Below are positions 1-8,204 of a stretch of DNA of 64,000 nucleotides, piece by piece. The stretch comes from Nocardiopsis sp. N85 (GTDB lineage Bacteria; Actinomycetota; Actinomycetes; Streptosporangiales; Streptosporangiaceae), in assembly GCF_028882275.1 (NCBI RefSeq), contig NZ_JARBUT010000028.1:1-64000 (forward strand). The letters run 5' to 3'. Under the pieces are notes generated by a model. The model was not told the origin of the DNA. It ran no database searches and saw only the letters and a program-made list of their open reading frames with translations. The position numbers and the translations under genes were made by a program. The first letter of the stretch is position 1, and the number at the start of each line of letters is the position of its first letter.

Positions 1-98
1 GCATCCGGATGAGAGATGACCGCGAACGTCCGCCGCCGACCGGCCTCCTCGGCGACCTCGGCCGCCTGTCGGGTCGCACCCGTCGTGTCCACACTCAT
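1..98 (-). CDS. prfC: Peptide chain release factor 3, N-terminal fragment
   Basis: Only the first 32 or so codons are inside the window; the gene runs off the left edge on the minus strand. The translated N-terminus contains AEEAGRRRTFAVISHPDA, which is the conserved start of RF3 just before the P-loop of its GTPase domain (the family reads SHPDAGKST). RF3 is a cytoplasmic translational GTPase that recycles RF1/RF2 after peptide release. The ATG at 98 is the obvious start because the RF3 motif follows about 22 residues later, the usual spacing. Other translational GTPases share the P-loop but not the RRRTFAVISHPDA sequence. Confidence 0.9.
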   Translation of the reverse strand, partial: MSVDTTGATRQAAEVAEEAGRRRTFAVISHPD

Positions 99-176
99 GT
101 GCCGCTCGCCCCTGGCCTCTCCCGCTGTCCGATCCGTCCAGCCTACGCTTGCCCCGAGGCCGTCCCGACCACGCGG

Positions 177-908
177 TCAGTGTCGGGGGACGGCCCCGTC
201 GACCGCGGCGGAGAGGCGGCGCAGCAGTTCCTCCCGGCCCAGGTCCGCCGGGTAGACGGCGACCATGACCCGGTCCCGCACGGGATCGTCGGCGGGGTGG
301 AGCATCGGCCCGGCGGCCCGGCGGACGAACTCCATGGCGGAGTCGTAGCGCGTCCACACCTCACGGGTCTCCTGTCCGGGATGGCGCAACCAGGAGCGCA
401 GCACGTGGTTGTGCGCGGAGATGAGTGCGGCCGCGGTCACCCCGGCGGCCAGCGAACGCTCCTCCGGGCCGCCCTCGCCCTCCCGGGCGGCCAGATAGCG
501 ACTGAACGCGGCCTGGTAGCGGGCGGTCATGGCCACCTCGCGGTCGCGCAGCCGGGGGTGGGCGCGCACCAGGTGATAGCGGGGCACGGTGACCTCGGGG
601 TCGCTCAGGTAGCCCTGGAGGACCAGCCGCGCGGCGGCGAAGACGACGTCCAGCGGCTCCCCGGAATCGGCCTCCAGATGACGGGAGACCGAGGCGAAGA
701 GCTCGTCGTGTTCGGCGAAGAGGATGTCCTCCTTGGAGCCGAACCGACGGAACAGGCTGCGCCGGCTCACTCCGGTGGCGGCGGCGATGTCGTCCATCGT
801 GGTGGTCTCGAAACCGCCCTCGGTGAACAGTCGGACGGCGGCCAGCACCACCTCGCGGGTGGGCACGCGCACGGACGCCCCCCTGGCCCCCGATCGTTCC
901 CGGACCAT
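177..908 (-). CDS. TetR family transcriptional regulator
   Basis: Encodes 243 residues. An N-terminal TetR helix-turn-helix lies at about residues 20-65 (TTMDDIAAATGVSRRSLFRR is the recognition region), followed by an alpha-helical ligand domain. I place the start at the ATG at 908 because a strong purine-rich Shine-Dalgarno (GGGGAGGGGAG) lies just upstream; a longer reading frame to 965 has none. It is divergent from the acyl-CoA dehydrogenase gene, and an 8-bp inverted repeat between them is a plausible operator. The pairing suggests control of acyl-CoA catabolism, which is inference. The ligand is unknown. Confidence 0.88.
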   Translation of the reverse strand: MVRERSGARGASVRVPTREVVLAAVRLFTEGGFETTTMDDIAAATGVSRRSLFRRFGSKEDILFAEHDELFASVSRHLEADSGEPLDVVFAAARLVLQGYLSDPEVTVPRYHLVRAHPRLRDREVAMTARYQAAFSRYLAAREGEGGPEERSLAAGVTAAALISAHNHVLRSWLRHPGQETREVWTRYDSAMEFVRRAAGPMLHPADDPVRDRVMVAVYPADLGREELLRRLSAAVDGAVPRH

Positions 909-981
909 CGCTCCCCTCCCCTCGACCTCCGAAAGGTATCCGACCCCGGTCGGTGTACTTCGCACCTTTCACCCCCTATTC

Positions 982-1016
982 TGGCACTGAATGCCATACA
1001 GCGGCACGCAGTGCCA
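982..1016. promoter_or_regulatory. Inverted repeat, probable TetR operator
   Basis: A perfect 8-bp inverted repeat, TGGCACTG (982-989) and CAGTGCCA (1009-1016), sits between the divergent TetR and acyl-CoA dehydrogenase genes. The left arm also overlaps a shorter palindrome, TGGCACTGAATGCCA. Its position, about 75 bp from the regulator start and 41 bp from the dehydrogenase start, suits a shared operator. Assignment to this TetR protein is inference from position. Confidence 0.6.
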
Positions 1017-1056
1017 CGAGTCGGGGGGTGGCGCACCCTCCCACGGAGGAACGCAG

Positions 1057-2214
1057 ATGAGCGACTTCGACCTGTTCAAGACCACCGAGGAGCACGAGGA
1101 GCTGCGCGCCGCCGTGCGCTCCGTCGCCGAGGACAAGATCGCCCCGCACGCCGCCGAGGTCGACGAGAAGAGCGTCTTCCCCCAGGACGCCCTGGAGGCC
1201 TTGGTCGCCACCGACTTCCACGCGCCGCACATCGCCGAGGAGTACGACGGCGTGGGCGCCGACGCGCTGGCCACCTGCATCGTCATCGAGGAGGTCGCCC
1301 GCGTCTGTGCCTCGTCCTCGCTGATCCCGGCGGTCAACAAGCTCGGCACGATGCCGGTCATCCTCGGCGCCTCCGAGGACGTCAAGCGCCGGTACCTGCC
1401 CGAGGTGGCCGGCGGCGGGGCGATGTTCTCGTACGGCCTGTCCGAGCGCGAGGCCGGATCCGACACCGCGAGCATGCGCACCCAGGCGGTGCGCGACGGT
1501 GACGACTGGATCATCAACGGCCAGAAGTCGTGGATCACCAACGCGGGCGTCAGCAAGTACTACACCGTCATGGCGGTGACCGACCCGGAGGGCCCGCGCG
1601 GCCGCAACATCACCGCGTTCGTGCTGCACGCCGACGACGCCGGCTTCACCCTGGGCGAGCCCGAGCGCAAGCTCGGCATCAAGGGCTCCCCCACCCGCGA
1701 GCTGTTCTTCGACAACGTCCGCATCCCGGGCGACCGGATCGTGGGCGAGCCGGGCGAGGGCCTGAAGATCGCGCTGCGCACCCTGGACCACACCCGCGTC
1801 ACCATCGGCGCGCAGGCCATCGGCATCGCCCAGGGCGCCCTGGACCACGCCGTGGACTACGTCAAGGAGCGCAAGCAGTTCGGCAAGGCCGTCGCCGACT
1901 TCCAGGGCGTCCAGTTCATGCTCGCCGACATGGCCATGAAGCTGGAGACCGCCCGCCAGATGGTGTACGTGGCCGCCGCCAAGTCCGAGCGCGGCGACGA
2001 CGACCTGTCCTTCTTCGGCGCGGCGGCCAAGTGCTACGCCTCCGACGCCGCCATGGAGATCACCACCGACGCCGTGCAGCTGCTGGGCGGCGCCGGCTAC
2101 GTGAAGGACTTCCCCCTGGAGCGCATGATGCGCGACGCCAAGATCACGCAGATCTACGAGGGCACCAACCAGATCCAGCGTCTGGTCATGGCCCGCCAGC
2201 TCCTCAAGAAGTAG
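1057..2214 (+). CDS. Acyl-CoA dehydrogenase
   Basis: 385 residues, the usual length of a short-chain-type FAD-dependent acyl-CoA dehydrogenase. These enzymes form the trans-2-enoyl-CoA in fatty-acid or branched-chain amino-acid breakdown and pass electrons to ETF. The N-terminal helical domain, the central beta domain (FSYGLSEREAGSDTASMRTQ region) and the C-terminal helical domain are all present. Glu368 in IYEGTNQIQR is the expected catalytic base. I choose the ATG at 1057 because GGAGGA lies 6 nt upstream; an in-frame ATG at 991 falls inside the operator palindrome. Divergent from a TetR gene that probably represses it. Chain-length specificity cannot be read from the sequence. Confidence 0.93.
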   Translation: MSDFDLFKTTEEHEELRAAVRSVAEDKIAPHAAEVDEKSVFPQDALEALVATDFHAPHIAEEYDGVGADALATCIVIEEVARVCASSSLIPAVNKLGTMPVILGASEDVKRRYLPEVAGGGAMFSYGLSEREAGSDTASMRTQAVRDGDDWIINGQKSWITNAGVSKYYTVMAVTDPEGPRGRNITAFVLHADDAGFTLGEPERKLGIKGSPTRELFFDNVRIPGDRIVGEPGEGLKIALRTLDHTRVTIGAQAIGIAQGALDHAVDYVKERKQFGKAVADFQGVQFMLADMAMKLETARQMVYVAAAKSERGDDDLSFFGAAAKCYASDAAMEITTDAVQLLGGAGYVKDFPLERMMRDAKITQIYEGTNQIQRLVMARQLLKK

Positions 2215-2225
2215 CCAACGGACCG

Positions 2226-2267
2226 GACGCCCGGCCCTCGCTCCGCAAGCGCGGAGGGCCGGGCGTC
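2226..2267. terminator. Hairpin terminator after acyl-CoA dehydrogenase
   Basis: A long GC-rich hairpin (arms GACGCCCGGCCCTC and GAGGGCCGGGCGTC) begins 11 nt after the dehydrogenase stop. It lies between convergent genes and could stop transcription from both sides. No U-tract is present, as is common in actinomycetes. Confidence 0.75.
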
Positions 2268-2286
2268 CTCTCGTTCCCGAGACCCC

Positions 2287-3099
2287 TCAGAGGGTGGATT
2301 CGCGGGCGAACCGGCCGAGGGGAATGGGCTCGCGGCCGAGCGCGGCGTGGACGTCGTCGGTGGTCTCGGCGGCGCGGCCCGTGACCGCGGCGGCGAACCG
2401 TTCGTTGAGGGTGTCGATGTACCGGTCGCTCCACCCCCGGTCGGAGGCCCGGTAGTAGAAGCGCGACTCGTCCACCGGCTTGAACCGCCACACCGGGCTG
2501 TCGGTGCCCTTGGTCGACCGCACGACCCGCCCGACGGTGACCGCCTCCGGCCCGGTGAGCGTGTACTCCTTGCCGCCGTGATCGTCCACCAGCGCGGCGA
2601 CGGCGACCGCCGCCACGTCCCGGGCGTCCACGAAGGCGATCTCGGTACGCCGCTTGACCGGCAGCTCCAGACGCCCGTTGCGGGACCGCGCCAGGTTCGC
2701 GAAGGTGCCCTCGGTGAAGTCCTGGAAGAGCCAGTTGGGGCGCAGCACCGTGACCCGCTCGAACAGCTCCTTGGCCTTGAACTCGGCGGCCCGCTGGTCG
2801 GAGTCGGAGGGCGCGTGCTCGGTGCCCATGGCCGACATGACCACGACCCGTTCCACGCCGATGGCGGCGGCGCGTTCGAGGAACGCCGCCACCCGGTGCC
2901 CCAGTGCGGTCCCCACCGGAGTGACCACGAACATGCGCGTGGTCCCCTCCAGCACCTCCGCCCAGTTGGAGGTATCGGTCCAGTCCAGTCGCCGTTCGGC
3001 GGTGCGCGAAGCACCGACGGCGGGCAGGCCCCGACGCTTGAACTCGGTCAGGACGCGTCGGCCCACCATGCCGGTGGCTCCGGTCACCAGAGTCTTCAT
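2287..3099 (-). CDS. NmrA-like NAD(P)-dependent reductase
   Basis: 270 residues of an atypical short-chain dehydrogenase fold. The N-terminus has the dinucleotide-binding loop GATGMVG at residues 7-13, and the body resembles NmrA/azoreductase-type proteins (NAD(P)H-binding, PF13460/PF05368 class). No SDR catalytic Tyr-x-x-x-Lys is evident, so it may be a redox sensor or a quinone/azo reductase. The ATG at 3099 is chosen because the Rossmann motif begins seven residues later. It lies convergent to the acyl-CoA dehydrogenase and upstream of, but divergent from, the sensor kinase. Specific substrate unknown. Confidence 0.85.
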   Translation of the reverse strand: MKTLVTGATGMVGRRVLTEFKRRGLPAVGASRTAERRLDWTDTSNWAEVLEGTTRMFVVTPVGTALGHRVAAFLERAAAIGVERVVVMSAMGTEHAPSDSDQRAAEFKAKELFERVTVLRPNWLFQDFTEGTFANLARSRNGRLELPVKRRTEIAFVDARDVAAVAVAALVDDHGGKEYTLTGPEAVTVGRVVRSTKGTDSPVWRFKPVDESRFYYRASDRGWSDRYIDTLNERFAAAVTGRAAETTDDVHAALGREPIPLGRFARESTL

Positions 3100-3242
3100 C
3101 GTCTCCACCGTACCCACGCCGGAGACGGAAGTGGACGAGAACCGCGCGGAGGGTGACCGAAGTAGGGAAACGGGTGTCGTCGGTATCGTCCTCCCGTCAG
3201 GGAGGTCCCGCGGTTCCCGGGGGATCGTAGAATCGCGCTGTT

Positions 3243-4424
3243 ATGCACACCGGCACCGGCCCGCATCGGCGTGACGTGCGCGACTGGATCGTGGACCTGT
3301 CCATGTTCCTGATCGCCCTCGTCTACGCCATCATGACGGTTCTGGACTTCCCTCCGCCGGGGCCGTCCGGCGGTGAGATCCCACCGTTCCCCGAACGCGA
3401 CATGCCCACCTGGTGGGAGATCGTCGAACGGATCGTCGCGCTGGCGGCCTGCGTGTCCCTGTGGTGGCGGCGTCGGTGGCCGACCCAAATCGCCGTGGCG
3501 CTGATCGTGATCTCGGTCGTGTCCCAGCCGGCCTCCTGCGCGATGCTCATCTCGTTGTTCTCCCTGGCCCTGCACCGCCCTCCGAGGACCAGCCTGGTGG
3601 TGTTCGGTCTGGGCGTCGGTTCGGTGGCCCTGCGGTCGCTGGTGGTGCCCGACCCTTACATTCCGCCGCTGTTGGCCTTTCTCCTGGGCGTGGCGATCCA
3701 GGGCTCGGTGATCGGGTGGGGGCTGACCGTCCACCACCGGCGCGAGTTGGTGGAGTCGCTGCGTGATCGCGCGGTGCACGCGGAGACGGAGGCGCAGTTG
3801 CGCGCCGAGCACGCCCAGCATCAGGTGCGCGAGGCGATGGCGCGGGAGATCCACGATGTGCTCGGACACCGGCTGTCGCTGCTCAGCGTGCACGCGGGGG
3901 CCCTGGAGTACCGGCCGGACGCCCCGCCCGAGGAGATCGCCAGGTCGGCGAAGGTCATCCGGGAGAGCGCCCATCAGGCCCTTCAGGACCTGCGCGAGGT
4001 GATCGGGGTGTTGCGCGCCCCGGTGGGCGAGCTCCCCCAACCGACGATGGTCGATCTCCGGCAGTTGGTGGAGGAGGCCGACGACGTGGGCGCCAGGGTG
4101 GAGTTCACCACGGACTACGAGGGCACGGTCCCGGACCGGACCGGCCGTACCGCGTACCGGATCGTGCAGGAGGGGCTGACGAACGTGCGCAAGCACGCGC
4201 CGGGGGCGGACACCCGGGTGGCGGTGCGGGGGGCGCCAGGGGAGGGCCTCACCGTGGAGGTGCGCAACGGTCGCGCCCCGGTCGGCGGCTCCGGAGGGCG
4301 TTCCGACGGCCAGGGGCTGGTGGGGTTGACCGAGCGGGTGTCCCTGCTGTCGGGCCGGCTGGAGCACGGCCCGACGTCCGATGGTGGCTGGCGCCTGTCG
4401 GCTTGGCTACCGTGGCCGGCATGA
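3243..4424 (+). CDS. NarL/DesK-type sensor histidine kinase
   Basis: 393 residues. About five hydrophobic segments fill residues 15-160, with short linkers and no large sensor domain. The HisKA_3 dimerisation motif carries phospho-acceptor His204 in REIHDVLGHRLS. A HATPase_c domain follows, with an N-box (YRIVQEGLTNVRKHA) and a G-box (GQGLVGLTERV). It autophosphorylates and passes phosphate to the response regulator encoded directly downstream; the stop TGA overlaps the regulator ATG (ATGA), so the two are translationally coupled. The signal is unknown; the compact membrane part suggests an envelope or membrane cue. Confidence 0.92.
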   Translation: MHTGTGPHRRDVRDWIVDLSMFLIALVYAIMTVLDFPPPGPSGGEIPPFPERDMPTWWEIVERIVALAACVSLWWRRRWPTQIAVALIVISVVSQPASCAMLISLFSLALHRPPRTSLVVFGLGVGSVALRSLVVPDPYIPPLLAFLLGVAIQGSVIGWGLTVHHRRELVESLRDRAVHAETEAQLRAEHAQHQVREAMAREIHDVLGHRLSLLSVHAGALEYRPDAPPEEIARSAKVIRESAHQALQDLREVIGVLRAPVGELPQPTMVDLRQLVEEADDVGARVEFTTDYEGTVPDRTGRTAYRIVQEGLTNVRKHAPGADTRVAVRGAPGEGLTVEVRNGRAPVGGSGGRSDGQGLVGLTERVSLLSGRLEHGPTSDGGWRLSAWLPWPA

Positions 4425-5107
4425 GCGAGACACAGCGGGACCGCCGGGACATCGGTGTGGTCATCGTCGACGACGACGCACTGGTCAGGGTGGGGCTGGT
4501 GATGATGATGGGCGGGGCTCCGGACATCAAGGTGCTGGCCGAGGCCGAGGACGGTGGCAAGGTCCTGGACCTGGTGGACCGGCACTCCCCCGACGTGGTG
4601 CTCATGGACATCCGGATGCCGACGGTGGACGGATTGACCGCCACGGAGCGGCTGCGGGCTTTGGAGGATCCGCCGGAGGTGCTGGTCCTGACCACCTTCG
4701 ACGCCGACGAGCACGTGCTGCGCGCCCTGCGCGCCGGGGCGGCGGGGTTCCTCCTCAAGGACACCCCTCCGGCGGAGATCGTGGAGTCGGTGCGCCAGGT
4801 GGCGCGCGGGATGTCGGTGCTCTCCCCCAGGGTGACGCGTCGGCTGGTGCAAAGGGTGGGCGACAACGACGCCGACGAGCGGGCCGAACAGGCGCGGACA
4901 CGTTTGTCCACGCTCAACGCCCGGGAGTCGGAGGTGGCCGTGGCGGTGGGTCAAGGTCGCTCCAACGCGGACATCGCGGCATCGCTGTTCCTGAGCGTGC
5001 CGACGGTCAAGACGCACGTGTCGAGCATCCTCACCAAGCTGGGGTTGAACAACCGGGTACAGGTGGCCCTGCTGGTGCACGACGCCCGCCTGGTCCCGGA
5101 CGAGTGA
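4421..5107 (+). CDS. LuxR-type response regulator
   Basis: 228 residues: a receiver domain at about 11-130, with the acidic pocket VDDDA and phospho-acceptor Asp63 in LMDIRMP, then a LuxR/NarL helix-turn-helix at about 165-220 (LNARESEVAVAVGQGRSNAD, SVPTVKTHVSSILTKLGLNN). It is the cognate partner of the upstream kinase, whose stop codon overlaps this start. Phosphorylation is expected to promote dimerisation and DNA binding. Target genes cannot be read here; in this family the system often controls adjacent transport or stress genes, but the next gene is a glutaminase about 190 bp away. Confidence 0.93.
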   Translation: MSETQRDRRDIGVVIVDDDALVRVGLVMMMGGAPDIKVLAEAEDGGKVLDLVDRHSPDVVLMDIRMPTVDGLTATERLRALEDPPEVLVLTTFDADEHVLRALRAGAAGFLLKDTPPAEIVESVRQVARGMSVLSPRVTRRLVQRVGDNDADERAEQARTRLSTLNARESEVAVAVGQGRSNADIAASLFLSVPTVKTHVSSILTKLGLNNRVQVALLVHDARLVPDE

Positions 5108-5296
5108 TCGGCTTCCGGGAACGGGAGGTGACGCCGCCCCCGACGCCCCGGGGAGGTCGGTGAACACGGCGGGGAGGAGCGCGGGCACGCCCCGGACCCG
5201 GAGGAACGCACACGGGTCGCCCCCGGCGCCGGTTTCACGACGGCGGCTTCATGGTCCATCGTGGAGACCGAAGGAGACGTCGAGGAAGGAGGGACC

Positions 5297-6220
5297 GTGA
5301 GCGACGACATCGACCTGTCCGACGCACTCACCGTCGTCATGGAACGGGTCCGCCCGCACATCGGCGAGGGGAAGGTGGCGGACTACATCCCCGAACTGGG
5401 CCGGGTGGACCCGAAACAGTTCGGGTTCGCGGTGGCGTCGGTGGACGGCGAGGTCCGTTCCCTGGGCGACGCCGACGTCCGCTTCTCCATGCAGAGCATG
5501 ACCAAGGTGTTCACGTTGGCCCTGGTCAACCAGGAGGGCGAGGACCACATCTGGGGACGGGTGGACCGGGAACCCTCCGGTAGCGCGTTCAACTCGCTCT
5601 ACCAGCTGGAGTTCGAGAACGGGATCCCGCGCAATCCGCTCATCAACCCGGGCGCGATCGTGGTCACCGACGAACTGCTGGGCGACACGGGGGACGCCTT
5701 CGCGGCCCTGCGCGCGCTGCTGCGGGCCGAGACCGGGAACCCCGAGCTGGACGCCGACGAGGTGACGGCGCGCTCGGAGCTGGAGACGGGCGACCGCAAC
5801 CGGGCGCTGGCCTACCTGATGGCCGGGTTCGGGAACATGCGCAACCCGGTGCCGGAGGTGCTGGACCACTACTTCCGGCAGTGCTCCATCACCATCACCG
5901 CGACGGAGCTGGCCCGGGCGGGCCTGCTGCTGGCCCGCCACGGTGTGCGGGCGGACGGGACCCGGATGATCGACCGTAACGCCGCCCGGCGGATCATGGC
6001 GATCATGCTCACCTGCGGCACCTACGACGCCGCGGGCGATTTCGCCTACCGCGTGGGGTTGCCCTGCAAGAGCGGGGTGGGCGGCGGCATCCTGGCGATC
6101 GTGCCGGGGCGCTACTCGATCGCCGCCTGGGGCCCGGGCCTGGACGCCAAGGGCAACTCGGTGACGGGGGCGCTGGCCCTGGACACGTTCACCCAGGTGA
6201 CGAGCTGCTCGGTGTTCTGA
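5297..6220 (+). CDS. glsA: Glutaminase (serine-dependent beta-lactamase fold)
   Basis: 307 residues, matching the roughly 305-310 residues of bacterial GlsA. It hydrolyses L-glutamine to glutamate and ammonia in the cytoplasm. The catalytic Ser-x-x-Lys pair is visible as Ser67-Lys70 in MQSMTKVF, and the family blocks FNSLYQLE, NPLINPGAI and KSGVGGGILAIVPG are all present. I prefer the GTG at 5297, preceded by a strong GGAAGGAGGG, over an upstream ATG at 5261 that would add twelve acidic residues. No regulatory domain (STAS or ankyrin) is attached. A strong hairpin follows the stop. Confidence 0.93.
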   Translation: MSDDIDLSDALTVVMERVRPHIGEGKVADYIPELGRVDPKQFGFAVASVDGEVRSLGDADVRFSMQSMTKVFTLALVNQEGEDHIWGRVDREPSGSAFNSLYQLEFENGIPRNPLINPGAIVVTDELLGDTGDAFAALRALLRAETGNPELDADEVTARSELETGDRNRALAYLMAGFGNMRNPVPEVLDHYFRQCSITITATELARAGLLLARHGVRADGTRMIDRNAARRIMAIMLTCGTYDAAGDFAYRVGLPCKSGVGGGILAIVPGRYSIAAWGPGLDAKGNSVTGALALDTFTQVTSCSVF

Positions 6221-6234
6221 TCGCCCGATGCGGC

Positions 6235-6282
6235 GAGGACCGGCGCGGTCCCCGGGGCGTCCCGGGGACCGCGCCGGTCCTC
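6235..6282. terminator. Bidirectional hairpin terminator
   Basis: A perfect 21-bp inverted repeat with a 6-nt loop fills the space between the glutaminase stop and the stop of the convergent kinase gene. The arm begins GAGGACCGGCGCGGTCCCCG and is fully complementary to the other side. It should terminate both genes. Confidence 0.9.
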
Positions 6283-7965
6283 TCAGGCGGCGGGGACGAA
6301 GGTCTCCGAGAGCCGGTCGAGGAGTTGCCGGTTGAGGTCGGGGTGATCGTTGCTCGCCACCAGGAACAGCGCGTACCCCTTCGCCTCGGTGTGGAAGCCG
6401 CGGTTGATGGCGTGCATGCGCCCGTTGCGTCCGTCGAAGGTGAACTCCCAGTCGGCGGCGGTCAGGTAGGAGTCGGCCCAGCCGCCCTCGACCTCGTCGA
6501 TACCGGTGCGCTCGTAGCCGGGGAAGTTCCCCCGGGCCCGGGGCTCGAAGTCGCGCCAGTCCTCGGCGGCGTCCGGGCCGGGGGCGTCGGTCTGGTCGAT
6601 GAGCAGGTAACCGCCGTCGGGGTTGCGGAAGTAGACCATGCCGCCGTCCCGCTCGTAGGTCCAGCCGTCCGGATACTCCACGGTGAACCCGCTGGAGTCC
6701 TCGTGGACCTCCAGCTCACCCTCCCAGGGGTCGGCCTCGTCCTCCTCGGGCTCCTCGTCCTCCGAGGCGCTCTCCTCGGCTTCACCCTCCTCCGAGGCCT
6801 CCTCCGACGCGGGCGGGGCGGACTCCTCCTCGTCCGGCGCGGCCCCGGCCTGCTGTTCGGAGGCCAGTCCGGCGTCGGGTGCCCCGTCGCGGTTCATGCT
6901 CACCATGAGCGTGGCCCCGGCGGCGACCACCAGGACGACGAGGACGGCGGCGACCAGCAGCAGGGTGCGCCGGTTCCCGCGTTCCCGTTCGGCTCGGGCC
7001 GGGCGGGGGGCGGGCGGCCCGGTCTTCTCCGGCGGCGGCGCCTCGGCCGCCATCGCCGTCTCCACCACGGGTTCCTCGGCGGGCGCGGTGGTGGTGAGGG
7101 TCGGCGTCACCGGTACCGCGGACTCGACCGTCTCCGCGCGGTCCCGGATCTCCCGCAGCCGGGCCCGGACGGTGTCGATGCCCGGCCGGTCCTCCGGTTT
7201 CTTCGCGCACAGTTCCCGCAGCAGCGGTGCCAACGGCCCGGCGTTGACGGGGGCCGGCAGTTCCTGGGTGACGATCGCGGTCAGTGTCGCCATCGGGGTG
7301 GGCCGGTCGAAGGGCAGGGTGCCCTCCAGCGCCTGGAACAGGGTGATGCCCAGGGACCACACGTCCGAGGCCGGGGTCGCCGAATGCCCGTGGGCGATCT
7401 CCGGTGCGAGGTAGCTGGGCGAACCGATGAGCAGCCCGGTACTGGTCAGGTGGGTGGCCCCGTCCAGGTGGGCGATGCCGAAGTCGGTGAGCACCGTCCG
7501 CCCCCGGGCGTTGATGAGCACGTTGCCGGGTTTGACGTCGCGGTGAACGATGCCGCGCCCGTGCGCCTCCGACAGCCCGGCGGCCATCTGCTCGCCGATG
7601 TCGGCGACCCGACCGACCGGCTGGGCCCCCTCGTCGCGGATCAGGTCGCCCAGGGAGGAGCCGGGGACCAGTTCCATGACGATCCACGGGCGGCCGTCCT
7701 CCTCGGCCACGTCGAACACGGTGATGATCGACGGGTGGCTGAGCTGGGCGGCGCTGCGCGCCTCGCGGAGCATGCGGGTGCGCAGGACCTCCACCTCGTG
7801 CGCGGGCAGGTTCGGCGGCGAGGTCAGTTCCTTGACGGCGACCGGCCGGTCCAGGAGGGTGTCGACCCCCTGCCAGACGCGGCCCATACCGCCCGCCCCG
7901 ATCACCTCGTCCAGGCGGTACCGGTTGGCCAGGAGTCGACCGGAGTCGGCTTCCGAACTGTTCAT
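6283..7965 (-). CDS. Transmembrane Ser/Thr protein kinase
   Basis: 560 residues, with a Hanks-type kinase domain at about 15-280: glycine loop GAGGMGRV at 23-30, Lys45 in VAVKEL, catalytic Asp143 in HRDVKPGN, DFG at 161-163 and APE at 187-189. A proline-rich juxtamembrane linker leads to one membrane helix near residues 332-357. An acidic, Glu/Ser-rich stretch (EEESAPPASEEASEEGEAEE) comes next, then an extracytoplasmic domain with Trp and Tyr-rich segments. No PASTA repeats are visible, so this is not a PknB cell-wall kinase; the outer domain resembles those of other actinomycete kinases of unknown ligand. It stands alone between two terminators. Confidence 0.92.
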   Translation of the reverse strand: MNSSEADSGRLLANRYRLDEVIGAGGMGRVWQGVDTLLDRPVAVKELTSPPNLPAHEVEVLRTRMLREARSAAQLSHPSIITVFDVAEEDGRPWIVMELVPGSSLGDLIRDEGAQPVGRVADIGEQMAAGLSEAHGRGIVHRDVKPGNVLINARGRTVLTDFGIAHLDGATHLTSTGLLIGSPSYLAPEIAHGHSATPASDVWSLGITLFQALEGTLPFDRPTPMATLTAIVTQELPAPVNAGPLAPLLRELCAKKPEDRPGIDTVRARLREIRDRAETVESAVPVTPTLTTTAPAEEPVVETAMAAEAPPPEKTGPPAPRPARAERERGNRRTLLLVAAVLVVLVVAAGATLMVSMNRDGAPDAGLASEQQAGAAPDEEESAPPASEEASEEGEAEESASEDEEPEEDEADPWEGELEVHEDSSGFTVEYPDGWTYERDGGMVYFRNPDGGYLLIDQTDAPGPDAAEDWRDFEPRARGNFPGYERTGIDEVEGGWADSYLTAADWEFTFDGRNGRMHAINRGFHTEAKGYALFLVASNDHPDLNRQLLDRLSETFVPAA

Positions 7966-8148
7966 GGGCGCGCGATTCCTCTACGGGGGAAGGGCGTACG
8001 GGGAGACGTCGGGGGAGAAGGGTGCACGGCCGGGGGGACCGAGAGAGAAGTCTAGGTTCCCCGGACGGCACGCGACGCTCCTCCCGAAGGTGCCGGCCCT
8101 GTCCCCTTGAGGTGACATGAATCCGTACATCACCCCTGACATGGGACG

Positions 8149-8188
8149 ATCCCGCCGAAGTGCCGATATGGCACTCGCCGGACGGGAT
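8149..8188. terminator. Hairpin downstream of P450 gene
   Basis: Nested palindrome: outer arms ATCCCG and CGGGAT enclose GTGCCGATATGGCAC. It lies just after the stop of the minus-strand P450 gene and is a reasonable terminator. It could alternatively be a regulatory site for the kinase promoter, about 180 bp away. Confidence 0.5.
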
Positions 8189-8204
8189 CGCCCATCCGGG
8201 CGTG